Positions 27,301 to 38,700 of a stretch of 64,000 nt of DNA are shown one piece after another. The stretch lies in NCBI RefSeq assembly GCF_022539315.1, contig NC_066332.1, positions 4,235,001-4,299,000 of the forward strand. Reading direction: 5' to 3'. The translations under genes were made by a program, and so were the position numbers. This DNA comes from Serinus canaria. Taxonomy: Eukaryota; Chordata; Aves; Passeriformes; Fringillidae. Position 1 is the stretch's first letter. Each line of letters begins with the position of its first letter. The notes beneath the pieces are model-generated. The model was not told the DNA's origin and searched no databases. It saw only the letters and a program-made list of their open reading frames with translations.

Positions 27301-30300
27301 AACCTTTCCTTTTGGTCTGGCAGTGAGATTTTTCTTTGAACTGACCCTTTTCACCTCTGCAGCAGCCCTGTTGTGATGGGCTCTCCATCCTGCCCTGCTC
27401 ACCCCTGAAGGGAAGCACTGTCCTGCCTCATTCCCAGGTGGGATGTTGGGAGCAAAGGTTGGGTCCGTGGTGTTGGTACCCAGGGTGGGGGTCTGGCTGT
27501 GGCACTGTCACCAGGGTGAGGAAGGGAAGAGCCTTGTGGTGCCTTGTGTGGTAGGAGCTGTGCCCTGCTCTCCTGGAAATGTGGAAAAACCTCCCATGGG
27601 TTTTCCTCTCTGCCCGGTACAGAATTAAGAGGAACCAAAAAACTGGGAATGTTCCTTCTCCTCCAGGAGTCCCTTGTGGGTGGTCACCAACCTTTGGGGC
27701 TCACACTGCAGCTCCCCTTGCCTTTCTGTCCATCTGTCCATCCATGGGTCACTGACTGCAGCACAAGGCTCTGCTCCCTGCTGGATCCTCAGTGCCTGCT
27801 CTGCTCCTTGAGGAGTGAGTAAAGCTCAGGTGTTTCCTGAGCTCCTCACCCTCCCTCATCAGCAGCACCATCCTCCCCATCCCCACACCAATCCAGAACC
27901 CCGAGGTGGATGTTAGGAAGATCTTGGGAAGGATAAACATGAGCATGGTGTGAGCCCTTCCACAGGGAATCTGTGCCCCATGTTTGGAGCAGAAACTTTG
28001 GAGCTGTTCAGCCAGAAGCCCAGTTTGTTACAGCCCAAAGTGAACATTTTATAAAAGACACTCGTGAGTTTTCTTTGGGCTTTCCATGCCAGATGTCTCT
28101 GGGGTCTGGCTGCTCCCGTGGAAACCCAACAGAGCTGTTTGCTGGGGATCACTGGGGGAGAACTGGGAATTGCTGCTGCTTTTCATTAAGCCACAAGACT
28201 GATGATCAAGGCTGCTGCTTCTGTGCTGTGGGTACCAATTAGAATTTTCTTTATTATTATTTTGTCCTCAGGAAAAATAAAGACACCTGGTGCTTCTGCC
28301 TCTTCTGCTGGTTTCATGCAGTGTGAGGTGGCCTGGAGTCACAGGGTGGGTGCTTGTCCCAAAGGGAATTTGGGGAAGGGTCTCCATGGGTTTCTGGGGT
28401 AGGAATGTATCAGGCAGTCTGGCTGACTGCTCCAATAAAAGTTTGGGAAAACAGAGAAAGAATCTCCAAGAGAAAGGTGCTGAAATAATGGTTAAAATAG
28501 GAGGAGGAATGGAGGAGGGGGTTTAAGTCCTGCCAAAATTTTAAAGGGGATTTGTAACATTCACAATCACTTTCCAGAAGATGGGACCTGCCAGGGTTTC
28601 CTCCCCTCTCCCAGGATTGTCCCTCTCATTTAATCTTTGCTTCCATCTCTCAGAAGGACAAAACTCCAACCCCATCTCCTGTGCTCACTGCAAACCCAAG
28701 TATCAAAATCCCTCCTTCCTCCTGTTCCCACTGCTCCCCAAATGCTATGGACATTTGGTTCCCACATGGTTTTCCTGGAATTTGGGCTAAACCAGGCAGC
28801 TTAGCCTGGCTGAGCTGAGGCAGGAAGAGCTGTTTGCCCACAGGCACTGCTGCATCCCTCTCCAGCATCCGGAAATTCCAACAGCAGCCACTCCATCCAT
28901 CAGAGCTTCAGGATCCTCTTCTCCTTTGACTCAAAGCTTCTTTGGTATCTGGTTTCTTCATCCATCCCTCCCAACAGGAACAAACTCTTCTGCAAGGAGT
29001 TTTCAGGAGACTTTCTCATCATCTTTGCAGCCAGCTGGACCTGGAGCAAGGATCTGGTGGAAAATGAGCCAGTAGGGACTTGGTGAGAGCAGATGCTTCC
29101 TCCACGGAGGAATCACCTGCAGCCACATCTAAGTTGAGGGCTTTGAGTAAAATCCAACATTTTAAAACTTCTCCTTTAGGGCCAAATGTGTTTTTCTTCC
29201 AAAGATTTTGACCCAAGGTAGGCAACACCCAGATGTTCTCTGTGAACTCCAGCAGCTACAGCAGCTTGTGATGTTCAGAGAGGAGCAACACTGGGGATTC
29301 TGCAAATATGCAGAGCTGAAAAAAATCCTGAAAAAATTCTTGTGGGGTCCTGGGGGGCCCAGAGGGTGGAGGAGCCAAAGGAAAGTGGCACATTGTGGCC
29401 AGCTGCTGGAGGAGCACACACTGGACACCCTCCAGCAAGAGCCGCCTTTCGGATGCTCTGCAACAACCAGCAGAGCCAAACTGCAATAAAATTACTGGAG
29501 TGTTTTATCTGCTTAGTTTAAGTTAATTTCAAAGCAATTTGGTACAGGCTGTTGATTCTGCTGGGGTGGCTGCAAGCCTGAGAGTGAAGTGAGATTGCAC
29601 CAAAAAACGGGTGAAATCTTGTCAGCTTTCACTGCCCCCAAACCCCTCAGTCCTGGGGGCTAACGGGCAGGAAAGGGACTCAGACATATCTTTATTAAAG
29701 GATGTGCAAAGGAAATTTTTCTCACATTTTTCTCCCTATACAATATCAATATCTGGTTTCATTATCTCGGAGAAGGAGCATCAAGAATCAGCACAAGTTT
29801 GGGCTCTATGGTGTGAGCAGATGAAGCGGTTTTGCCAAAAATCCTCCCCGACTACAGCCCCAAAGAGGTTAAAAAGGTTTGGAGGTTATTTAGGGCATCT
29901 CCATTGTGGTGGGGGGTGTTTCACAGGCAAAGGACCCTCCAGGTGGGGTCTCCCTCCATTTTCCAGATATTTAATAACATTTTCCTCCCTGATTTGAGCA
30001 TCTTCTGAAGGTCCTTCCAGTATCCCAGCAATGTTGGGGCAACGGAGCAGGGAGTGAGCTGGCAGCACAAACCTTTAGAACAAACCTTCAAACCACCAAG
30101 TTTCCAGGAAGTTTATTTTTAAACTTGATATTTGAGGCTAAATTTAGTAGCAAGGATCGATTTGACTCCCTCTGCTCCTTGAGCATTGAGAGCATCTCCC
30201 CCTCCTGCTTTTCCTGCAGCCCAGGCCCTGCCGGGGAATCGCTGCCACGCTGAAGGTTAAGAGGTGCTCCAAGATCCCGCTGACATTTCCAGACAGAGAG

Positions 30301-30480
30301 GGCTGGAAAGGGGCAGGAAAAGGGGGAAAATCAACCCAGGCAGGGAAAGCAGAGCTGGGAGTTGGTCCCTGAGGTGGGGACAGGGATAACTCCAAGCTCC
30401 TGGGGTTGTTTTTTTCACCCAGGAGCTGCTACCCAGGCTTCCTGCAGCACCGCTTCCCACTTTTAGTTGGTAAATTATAC
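27301..30480. other. Intergenic region, FAM222B to TRAF4, unique part
   Basis: No coding exon, RNA gene or clear repeat is seen. Open frames are short and without recognisable protein features. It may contain unrecognised distal 3' UTR of FAM222B, because AATAAA motifs recur (28276, 28433, 29485). Confidence 0.5.
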
Positions 30481-30483
30481 GAG

Positions 30484-30560
30484 TTATTTTATTTTATTTT
30501 TAAATTTTATTTTATTTTTAATTTTTATTTTACTTTATTTTATTCTATTTTATTTTATAT
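30484..30560. repeat. ATTTT-type microsatellite
   Basis: A run of degenerate TTTTA units, interrupted by occasional C and G, forms the left shoulder of the AT-rich island that follows. Confidence 0.85.
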
Positions 30561-30659
30561 TATTTCTTTTAAGGCAACTGGTTGGGATGAAGGGTTGCCA
30601 ACACCCTGTGTGTGGCCTGGTCAGAAGGACAGGGCTGTCCCTGTGCTCTGTCTGTGTAT

Positions 30660-31138
30660 GGGGGGTTGTGTGTATATACACACGAATAAAAATATATAAA
30701 TAAAATGTACATAAATTAATATAAAAAATGAAAATTTAAAATATAAGGATAACAATTATAAATGGCTATTAAATAGAAATTAAATGTAGGATAAATATGA
30801 AGTGTGGGAGCTGTGGAAATATACAGATAGAATTTCTATAATATAAAATATGAAAATATTATGTAAGGTAATTGTATTGATATATGAAAATTTATATAAT
30901 AATATAAATATACTTATATAATATATGAAATATTAAAATTGAAATATTTTTAAGTATTATATATAAAATGTATATATTACCTAAAATAAATTACTAGAAA
31001 ATAAAAAATAAGCCTAAAATGTGTAAGGATAAAATGTATACTTAATACGAATTATAATAATTTGTTAACGTAATAATTACAATGATTATAATAATAATGA
31101 TAATTATTATTCATTTATATAAATTATAAGGCAATAAA
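30660..31138. repeat. AT-rich island
   Basis: About 480 bases consist almost entirely of A and T, with TATATA, AATATAAA and TAATAATTAT strings and hardly any G or C. The island has no obvious fixed unit length. It ends abruptly at about 31145, where the sequence becomes GC-rich within 20 bases. Confidence 0.9.
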
Positions 31139-31239
31139 TTTCTATTGACATCTTCCCCTCCCCTCGGTGTCCACGCGGCGGCGCCACTGAGCCGAGCACC
31201 GGGCGGGGATGGGGGACGCGGGGACACGGGGACACCGGG

Positions 31240-32095
31240 CCGGGCGGGAACTGGCACTGGGATGGGCTGGAACCGGGTACTGGGATGGGCTGGAACTGGG
31301 CACTGGGATGGGCTGGAACCGGGCACTGGGATGGGCAGGAAGTGGGCACTGGGAAGGGCTGGAACCGGGCACTGGGATGGGCAGGAAGTGGGCACTGGGA
31401 AGGGCTGGAACCGGGCACTGGGATGGGCAGGAAGTGGGCACTGGGAAGGGCTGGAACCGGGCACTGGGATGGGCAGGAAGTGGGCACTGGGAAGGGCTGG
31501 AACTGGGCACTGGGATGGGCCAGCACAAGTCACCAGTATTGGCTGGCACTGGGCATTAACACAAGGGTGGCACCAGGCACCAGTATGGGCTGAAACTGGG
31601 CACCAGTATGGGCTGGCAATAGACTGGCAACAGTCGCCAGTTTGGGCTGGCACTGGTACCAGTACGGTCTGGCACTAGGCAGCAGTTTGAGCTGGCACTG
31701 GGCACCAATATGGGCTAGTATGGGTCACCAGTTTGGGCTGGAACTGCCACCAGGGTGGGCTGGCACTGGGCACCAGCACAGGCTGATACTGGGCACGCCA
31801 GGCACCAGTATGGGCAAGAACTGCCCGTCATTAGGGGCTGGCATCAGAAACCAGCATGAGGCTGGCACTGGGCACGAGCAGGGGGTGACACTGGGTTCCA
31901 GTGTGGACACCAGTACAGGCTGGCACTGGACACCAGAATGGGCTGGCATTAGACACCATTTGGTGGCCCAGTATGGACTGGCACTGGACACCATTATAGG
32001 CTGGCACTGGGCACCAGTATGGACCTGCATTTCACCCCATTGCAGGAGTGGCACTGGGCACCAGCACAGGCTGGCACTGGGTACCAGCAAGGACG
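31240..32095. repeat. G-rich minisatellite, 23-bp unit with a 46-bp higher-order part
   Basis: The tract is built of 23-bp units of the form ACTGGGATGGGCTGG plus AACCGGGC. From about 31320 to 31515 two unit variants alternate, giving a nearly identical 46-bp dimer repeated at least four times (one member contains GGCAGGAAGTGGG, the other GGCTGGAACCGGG). From 31515 to 32095 the units are diverged (GGCTGGCACTGGGCACCAGT type). Because 23 is not a multiple of 3, reading passes through all frames and leaves long open frames on both strands with a 23-residue protein period. These are consequences of the repeat and not evidence of a gene. Confidence 0.95.
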
Positions 32096-32099
32096 GGAG

Positions 32100-32770
32100 T
32101 ATTGCCCAGCTCCCCAGGGCCCCGGGCTGCCACCTGCCCCTGGGCTGGGACCTGCTCAGGGGGACATTCCGGGGTGGGGGGAACGGGGTATGGGGACACC
32201 CTGGCAGTACTGCCCCTCCCAGCCCAGCCAGGGCCTCAGGGTGCAGCTAATTAGGGGCTAATTGCATTAAACCGGAGCAGCACTAATGCAATTGTGGGAT
32301 TATCCTGCAGAGACAGCGACCCCCCCATTGCCGCCGGGGTGACGGGAGGGGGGTCAGACACACGGACATGGGGTCTGATCCAGCCCAACACCCAAAGTGT
32401 GCCCCAGTGCCCCCCACCATCGCCCACCCCTTTGCTCGGGATGCCGCCCTCCTCCGGGGCGTTAATTACCCCAGCGCTAACGAGGGGCTGATGGGACCGA
32501 GGGGGGCCTGCAGGGAAAAGCCCCCCGGGGCTGGCGGCTCCTCCAGCCCGGCACGTCCCCGCTGCTGCCGGTGATTACCGAATTAACCGGCTCCATCTGA
32601 GCCCGTCTGCCGCAGGGATGTGGGTCAGGGATTACCCCTCTCCGTGCCCCCCAGCCGAGTCCCAGCTCTCCCTGTCCCCAGCACCCAGGAGCATCCCCCT
32701 GTCCTGCCATCCCCATCCCGGCAGGCAGAGGAAGGAGGTTCAGGCTGAGGAAGGAGGTTCAGGCGGCCGT
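32100..32770. other. Intergenic sequence downstream of TRAF4
   Basis: GC-rich unique sequence between the minisatellite and the 3' end of TRAF4. It contains some short unpaired patches (CTAATTAGGGGCTAATTGCATTAA at 32246-32270 region) but no gene that I can support. Confidence 0.6.
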
Positions 32771-32787
32771 AATAAATACAAGAAAAG

Positions 32788-32793
32788 TTTATT
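32788..32793 (-). terminator. TRAF4: Poly(A) signal of TRAF4
   Basis: Read on the minus strand the sequence is TTCAATAAACTT, a canonical AATAAA about 390 bases after the TRAF4 stop codon. Cleavage would fall near 32770. The distance gives a short 3' UTR of about 0.4 kb. Confidence 0.75.
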
Positions 32794-33179
32794 GAAAAGA
32801 AAAAGATGTGGGGAGGGGGCAGCAGCCCCAGCCCGGGGTAATAAATAACAACCTGGGGAGCACCAGTTTACAAAATATGGCTCTGGCCAGTGGGGTCCTG
32901 CAGGGTCCCCAGCGAGGCTGGCGGGGGCTGCTGGGCACCTTGGGAAGGGGCTTAGGGGGCCCAGCCCCCCGGCACCCCCGGGCACCTGAGAAGGGGCTGC
33001 AGGACAGTCCCAGCCCCGGGAGGGACGTGGGAGCAGCCCCGTCCCTGCCTGTCCTGAGAGCCACCGCGGTGCCACGGCAGCGTCCCCAAGCCGGGGGCAC
33101 CGGCTGCAGGCAGGGGCTCAGCACCACCCGGGGCACACCTGGGCAGGTGCCCCGGTCACATCCTGTCCCCCTCCGGGGC

Positions 33180-36100
33180 TCAAGCCAGGATCTTCTGGGG
33201 GATCTCCACCGAGGCTTTGATGAAGATGGCGTTGTCCCGCACGTAGTTCCGCTTCCTGATGTCCTCGTGCGAGATGAACTTGGGGTAGCCGAAGCCCAGG
33301 GTGCTCTCGTCCAGGGAGCTGCGCGAGGCTCCCGGCTTCTGGAAGTTTTTCCAGTTGGGGTCGGGGTGGAAGGTCTCGGTGATGTGCTGGGGCTTGGAGA
33401 GCGAGGGGTCGCTCTGGTCCAGCAGGGAGAAGGTGACGCGGTAGGAGAAGGGCCACTCCAGCAGGTTGTCGTACTCGCCCGGCAGCACGCGGATGTAGAC
33501 GGAGAGGTGGCTGCTCTCCCCGCTGCCGTTGCCGTTGAGGAAAGCCGACACCTGGAGCTTGTAGCCGTACTTGTGGGTGTAGAACGGGGGGCTGAAGAAC
33601 TCGTAGTTGCTGCGGGCTTTGGCCTCCTGCAGCTTGCGGGCGTAGTCGGCGATTTTCCAGATGAGGATCCCGTCGCTGCTCACCGACAGCTCCTCCATGT
33701 CCCGACGCAGCTCCAGGATCTCCTGCCGCTGCCGGCTCACCAGGGCACACACCATGCCCAGGTGGGTCTTGGTGCTCTCCTCCAGGTGCCGGCCCATGGC
33801 CAGCTTAGGGCACTGCAGGGACAGTGGGACCGTCAGCAGGAAGGTGGCAGGGACAGCGGGGACAGGAGAGGGAGGTACCGTGGGGATAACATGGGGATGT
33901 CATTGGAGCATGGGATACTGGCACAGGGATGTCATGGTGACACAGGGGTGGCACAGGGACACCTGGTTGGGGTGGCAGGGGGACACTTGGAGGGCAAACA
34001 CAGGGGTAAAGTCATGGAGCCACATGGATGGGACTGAGCACAAGGGATGGGACAGACATCAGGGCAGGAGTGGTGTTGGAGGTGTGACACAGCAGGGACA
34101 GCAGCCCACGCCCAAGGATGCCAGAGCAGGTTGGTCTCAGGGACAACATTCACCCGGTGCTTGCAGCCAGCTTCCTTGAAGGGGCACAGCAGCATGGCCG
34201 TGTTGCAGCTCTCCTTGAGGTGGGTGGGCACATCCTCCCGGGCAATGCTGGGTGTCCCACACTGGTTGGGGCACGGCACGGGGTACCGGGGACACTGGTA
34301 CTGGTGGTTCTGGGGAGGCACAGAGGCTGTCAGCTGGGGCTGGGAGCTGGCAGGGTGAGGGTCCCCATGGGCTCCATCTCACCTGGATGGTGTCAAAGAC
34401 GAATTCCTTGGAGCAGTAGGTGCAGGGCTGGGTGCGCTTGGGGCACTCGGCCAGGGCGTGCTGGGACAGCAGGCGCCGCATCATGCGGGCCCCACACTTG
34501 TTCTCACAGTACACACTTTCCTGGGGACACGTGCCCTGGTGGCCCTGGGGACCACGACAGTGTCATCACCCTCTGGCTGCCCTCATCAGCCAGCCCTGAC
34601 AAGGATGTGCCCCCACAGCCAGAGGGCACAATAATCACATGTCCACCAAGGCTGTCCCCACCATGATGTGTCTCCCACAGTGTCCCCATCCAGGCCCTGT
34701 CCCCACACCCAGGCTGTGTCCCCATGGTGCCCCTGCAGCCCACTGGGGTGCCCACACCCCCATAACACCCCCAGCACAGCCATGCCCACTGTGGCACCCC
34801 GGCCAGCAGTGTCCCCCACAGTGTCCCCCACCAGTGCCCACCTCGAAGGCCTCCCCAGTGAAGTCGCTGGCGCAGAACTCGCACTTGACCCTGCGCTTGG
34901 GGCAGCCGTGCTGGACGTGCTCGGGGAGGTCACGGCGGCTCAGCTTGGCGCTGCACCGGTTGGGGCAGGGGATCACGTTGAAGCCACAGGTGCCAAGGTG
35001 GGCCTGGGGGACACAGGGATGGTGACGGGAAGGCCACGGGGTACAACTCTGCCCTCGCCATCCTCCCAGGCCCTACCTGGAGGTGCTTGATGAGCCCGCT
35101 CCAGCGGCAGCCCTCCTCGCTGTGGATGCAGCGGATAGCCAGGCTCAGCACCTGCGCCTCCAGCTCAGGGTCGGGGTAGATCTGCAGGGGCATCAGCAGG
35201 GTATCAGCATCCTGCTGAGGGGGCACACAGCCCCCGGCACAGCCTGGCTGGGAGCCCTGGGCACACTGCCCGGGGCCGGATCCCCCCCAGGCACACCAAC
35301 AAGAACCCTTTGTCGGGAGCTGGTTTCCGCTCCAGCCCCACGGCACAAAGGGCTCTTGCTTCCGCCCGGGCGCCCGTGCCAGGCTGGCGTGGCTGTGCCA
35401 GGCGCTGTGCAGCGCTGGGGACAGCCCCTTGGTGGGCATGTCCCCTTGGAGCAGGGGACCCACCCCTGTGCCAGGCTCACCTTGGCGTAGTCCAGGGGCA
35501 GCTGGTCCTCCGGACACTTGAAGACGCCTTCGCTGCAAGACACAGAAGGCTCAGGGTCACTAGGGATCACCAGTGGCACAGCCACCATGTCCCACGGGTC
35601 CCTGCCATCCCACCCCAGGACATTGGTGCTGTCCCTGCACTGCTAAGCGCTTACCCCGTACCAAATCCAGCCGCCACCCTGGGGGAGCCACAGCTCTAAT
35701 CCTGCTCCATCTGTCTGAGCTGGGAAATGCCCCCGCCAGACACCCCCTCAGGCAGCCCCTCCACCCCCCGGCCGTGGTCCCCAGGGGCCTGGGCCAGCCG
35801 CCGCCAGCGTGGCACCATCTGGAGCCCCGGCAGCCCCGGGCCCATCCTGTCCCCTGGGATTAAGGAGGGTGCCGGCGGCTGGCCAGGAGGGGGCCGGCAG
35901 GGCCGGTGCGTCCTCCGCAGCCCCAGGTGCCGGGGCCCAGGGGAGGTGGGGGAGGGCAACAGCTGGGCGCCAGATGTGCGGCCCTGATGCGTGGCCCTGG
36001 GGCTCCTGTTCCACAGGAAATGGCCCCAGTAGCCACCACGGTGAGTCAGGACAGGGGGACAGGCAGCCCCCCTGGAGGGGTCCCCATCCTGCTGGGCCCC

Positions 36101-38411
36101 CAGGATGGGGTGCTCCTCCTGAGAGCTGTCCCTGAGGTGGGAAGGGCCCTGCTCAGCCCTGACCTGCAGAGGAGCAGCATGAAGTGGAGGCAGAGATCCA
36201 GCCAAAGAGGCAGCCTGGCCTGTGACAAAGCTGGCCAGGAGTCACCATCACCTCTGGTCCACACACCACTGTGCCCAGGGGTAGGAGAGGGTGTCCATGC
36301 ACCATCCTTGACGGACACTGGGGTGGGAGACCACAGGTGCTGCCTACAGGGACATGCAGCAGGGACACAAAGGGACCCTGTGGCTCTGCTGTCTTTGAGG
36401 TGACACTGAACAAGGCTGTCCTGCCTGGACAGCCCTTGTGCCCCTCTAATCACTGCAAGCCCTTGGCAGGCACTGGTGTGGCCTCGGCCGGAGCTGCCAA
36501 GTGGATGTGAGACACCAGGACGGAGCCAGCAGTGCCGCCGGGCACGCGCCAGCCAGGGATGCCTGGCCATGTCCCCTGCGGCCACCAACCCTCCGCTGGG
36601 AGCACAAGTGAACCCCAGGAACCACGGCCCCGTGGGGTGTGACCCACGTGAGGAACGGCTGCAACCAGCTCTGCCACGTGCCCACTCTGTTTGTTGCAGG
36701 TGGTTTTGTGGGAGTCATCGGGGATCCATCGAGATAAGGTGTATCCATCGAGATAAGGTGCTCCCAGAGAGGGCTGGGCAGCTGGCCCTTCCCGGGGAGC
36801 CCGTGGCACTGCCTCGTGGCTGGGATCACTCTGCTGCCTTTCCAGGGCTGCCAGCTGTGCCTGCATCCCGTGCACGGTGTTGGGGTGCTGGGGCTGGCGG
36901 GGAAGTGGAACGATGACCCGAAGCCAGCGCCTAATCCCCGACAAAGCCTCCCCATTCCTCACGCTTGGCCGGGCAGGGAATGTGCTGAGGCAGCACCCGG
37001 GGGGACCGTCCTTGCCTCTGACCTTCACGGCGTGTTGGGGCACAGCGAGGTGATGGGGTGGGGAGCCCCGGCACCCCCCGACAGCCCCCGGTACCGCCCG
37101 GCACCGCGGTGGGGCTGGATGGCTCAGCCCGTGGGAGCCCCAAACTGAGCCGGGGCAAACACGTTGTTCTCGTGGGGACCCCCGAGGCCATTCCCGCGGC
37201 GGGAAGGGTGCGGGGGAGCGGGGGTACAGATGCGCTCTGACACGTGCCCCGGGGAACGCCCGGTTTCACAGAAACCGGCCCCGGTGACGGTGGTGCCCGT
37301 GAGCTGTCCCCGGGCGAAGGTCGCTCGGGCTGGGAAAGGCGGGGAAAAGCCCGGGGTGACGCTTGTCACCGCCCGGAGGGAGTACGGGCTCCCTCTCGCC
37401 GTTGCCCGCGGGACCCCCGGGACCGCGCCGAGTGCGGCGGCCGAGAGCCGGGACAGCACCGGCCCCGCACGCGTCCCCGACTGCCGGTACCGGGGGTCCC
37501 AAACCACAGGGGTCGGAAGAGGCCCCGGCTCCTCGCTCCCCGCACACGGCCGGGTCGCGCTCACCCGTGGGCGCGGGGACACCGGGATTGGCAGCACACC
37601 TCTCCCCAAAAACACCCCCGGCCACTTCCTCCGGCGGGGCCGGGGCAGGAAGGGGTTAAGCTCGATTCTCGAAACTCGCTGCTCCGGGCTTCACCCGGCC
37701 CTCCTCTTCCTCCTCCTCAGCGAAAGGGGCCACGGGCCGCTGCACCCGCGGGGCGGCTGTCACGGGCTGGGCGCGCCCCGCACCCCCTCCCTGCCCCGCG
37801 GCACGCCGGGCACCCCGCACCTTTCCCTGGCCCGAGGCATCCCGGGGCGCCCCGCACTTTTCCCGGGGCACTCCGCACCTTCTCCCGGAGCACACCGCAG
37901 CCATTCCCCGGCCCGGAGCACCCCCGGGCACCCCGCATCTCTCCCCAGGACCCCCAGGCACCCCGCGCCCCTTCCCGGGATATCCCGCATTCCCTCCCGG
38001 GCCCCGGGCATCCTCACCCCCGTGCACCACGCACCCCGACACCGGCCCAGGGCCCCCCGCACCCCTCTCAGGGGCACCCCAGGACACCGCACCCCGGGGC
38101 CGGCGGCGGATGGGGGGGTGGCGATGGAGAGGAGCACCCGCTGCCGCCCGGGTTGCGGAACCCCGGACCGGGCGGCGCGGGGGGTGCGCGACCGGGGCAC
38201 CCCACGGGGGAAGGGGTGCGCGGAGTAACGCCAGGTAGGGTCGCCCGTGGGGTGATGCGGGGTCTCACCTGAGGAACTCCTGCAGGCAGGTATCGCAGAA
38301 GCGGTGGCCGCAGGTGGAGACGCGGACGGGCTCCCGCATGGGCTTCCCGCAGAGCGGGCACAGCACCCGGCGCCGCGGCCGCTCCAGCAGCTTGTAGTCG
38401 TAGCCCGGCAT
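33180..38411 (-). CDS. TRAF4: TRAF4, TNF receptor-associated factor 4 (RING E3 ligase and adaptor)
   Basis: Seven coding exons, in transcript order: 38411-38269, 35532-35481, 35181-35077, 35003-34842, 34544-34383, 34309-34154, 33812-33180. They join in frame to 470 residues, the same length as human TRAF4. The N-terminus MPGYDYKLLERP starts a RING finger with zinc ligands C18, C21, C34, H36, C39, C42, C54 and D57. Cys/His-rich TRAF zinc fingers follow (about residues 100-270; exons 3-6), then a short coiled coil (SRQRQEILELRRDMEELS) and the MATH/TRAF-C domain (about 308-465), ending RNYVRDNAIFIKASVEIPQKILA. The protein acts in epithelial junctions, TGF-beta/SMURF and neurotrophin signalling and development. 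Most introns are 70-300 bases, while the first is 2.7 kb. The start is the only ATG in frame before the RING with family identity; an upstream in-frame ATG at 38465 would add 18 Arg/Gly-rich residues and is less likely. Confidence 0.97.
35533..38268 (-). other. TRAF4 intron 1, GC-rich
   Basis: The donor is GTGAGA (minus strand, at 38268) and the acceptor TTGCAG ends at 35533. The part nearest the promoter (about 37770-38110) is a C-rich degenerate tandem array of GGGCACCCCGCAC-like units. A duplicated 18-bp GATA-containing segment lies at 36724-36760. The long open frames on both strands here come from high GC content. Confidence 0.8.
36724..36760. repeat. Tandem duplicated GATA-motif segment in TRAF4 intron 1
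   Basis: The 18-base string ATCCATCGAGATAAGGTG occurs at 36724-36741 and again, identically, at 36743-36760. Each copy has one AGATAAG, a strong WGATAR binding core for GATA factors. Confidence 0.8.
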
Positions 38412-38700
38412 CCCGCCGCCGCCCCGCGCCCGCCGCCGCCGCCCCGCGCCCGCTCGGCTCCGCACTCCTCGCCCGGCTCCGCCCGGAGGCCGGACGGGGC
38501 GGTGGGACCGGCCTGAGCCCGCCCCGCGACGGAGGACGGCATCGGCATCGCCACCGCCCCCCGCCCGGACCCCGCCTCCCCTCCCCGCCGCCGCCGCCGC
38601 ACGGGGGGGATGGAGCGGGGCCGGCCTGCCGGGGGCTCGGGGAGCATCGCACCGGGGACAGCCCCTCCGAGGGGTTTGGGGTGCAGCACATGGGGACAGC
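38412..38700 (-). promoter_or_regulatory. TRAF4: CpG-rich promoter region of TRAF4
   Basis: The sequence upstream of the TRAF4 start codon is very GC-rich with dense CpG (GCCGCCGCC and CCGCCCC runs) and has no TATA box. This is the usual form of a broad CpG-island promoter. The island continues into intron 1 to about 36.9 kb. The exact start site cannot be set. Confidence 0.55.

Noticed and set aside
31107..31678. Several long open frames with 23-residue repeats on both strands
   Set aside because: They follow directly from the 23-bp minisatellite, which is open in several frames on both strands at once. No start context, splice structure or homologue supports a gene.
32808..34037. 409-codon open frame on the plus strand
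   Set aside because: It is antisense to the last TRAF4 exon and its 3' UTR. GC-rich coding sequence on the other strand leaves it open, and it shows no protein family features.
37164..38272. 340-350-codon Pro/Arg/Gly-rich open frames in TRAF4 intron 1
   Set aside because: CpG-island composition leaves frames open on both strands. The residues are dominated by Pro, Gly and Arg without domains.
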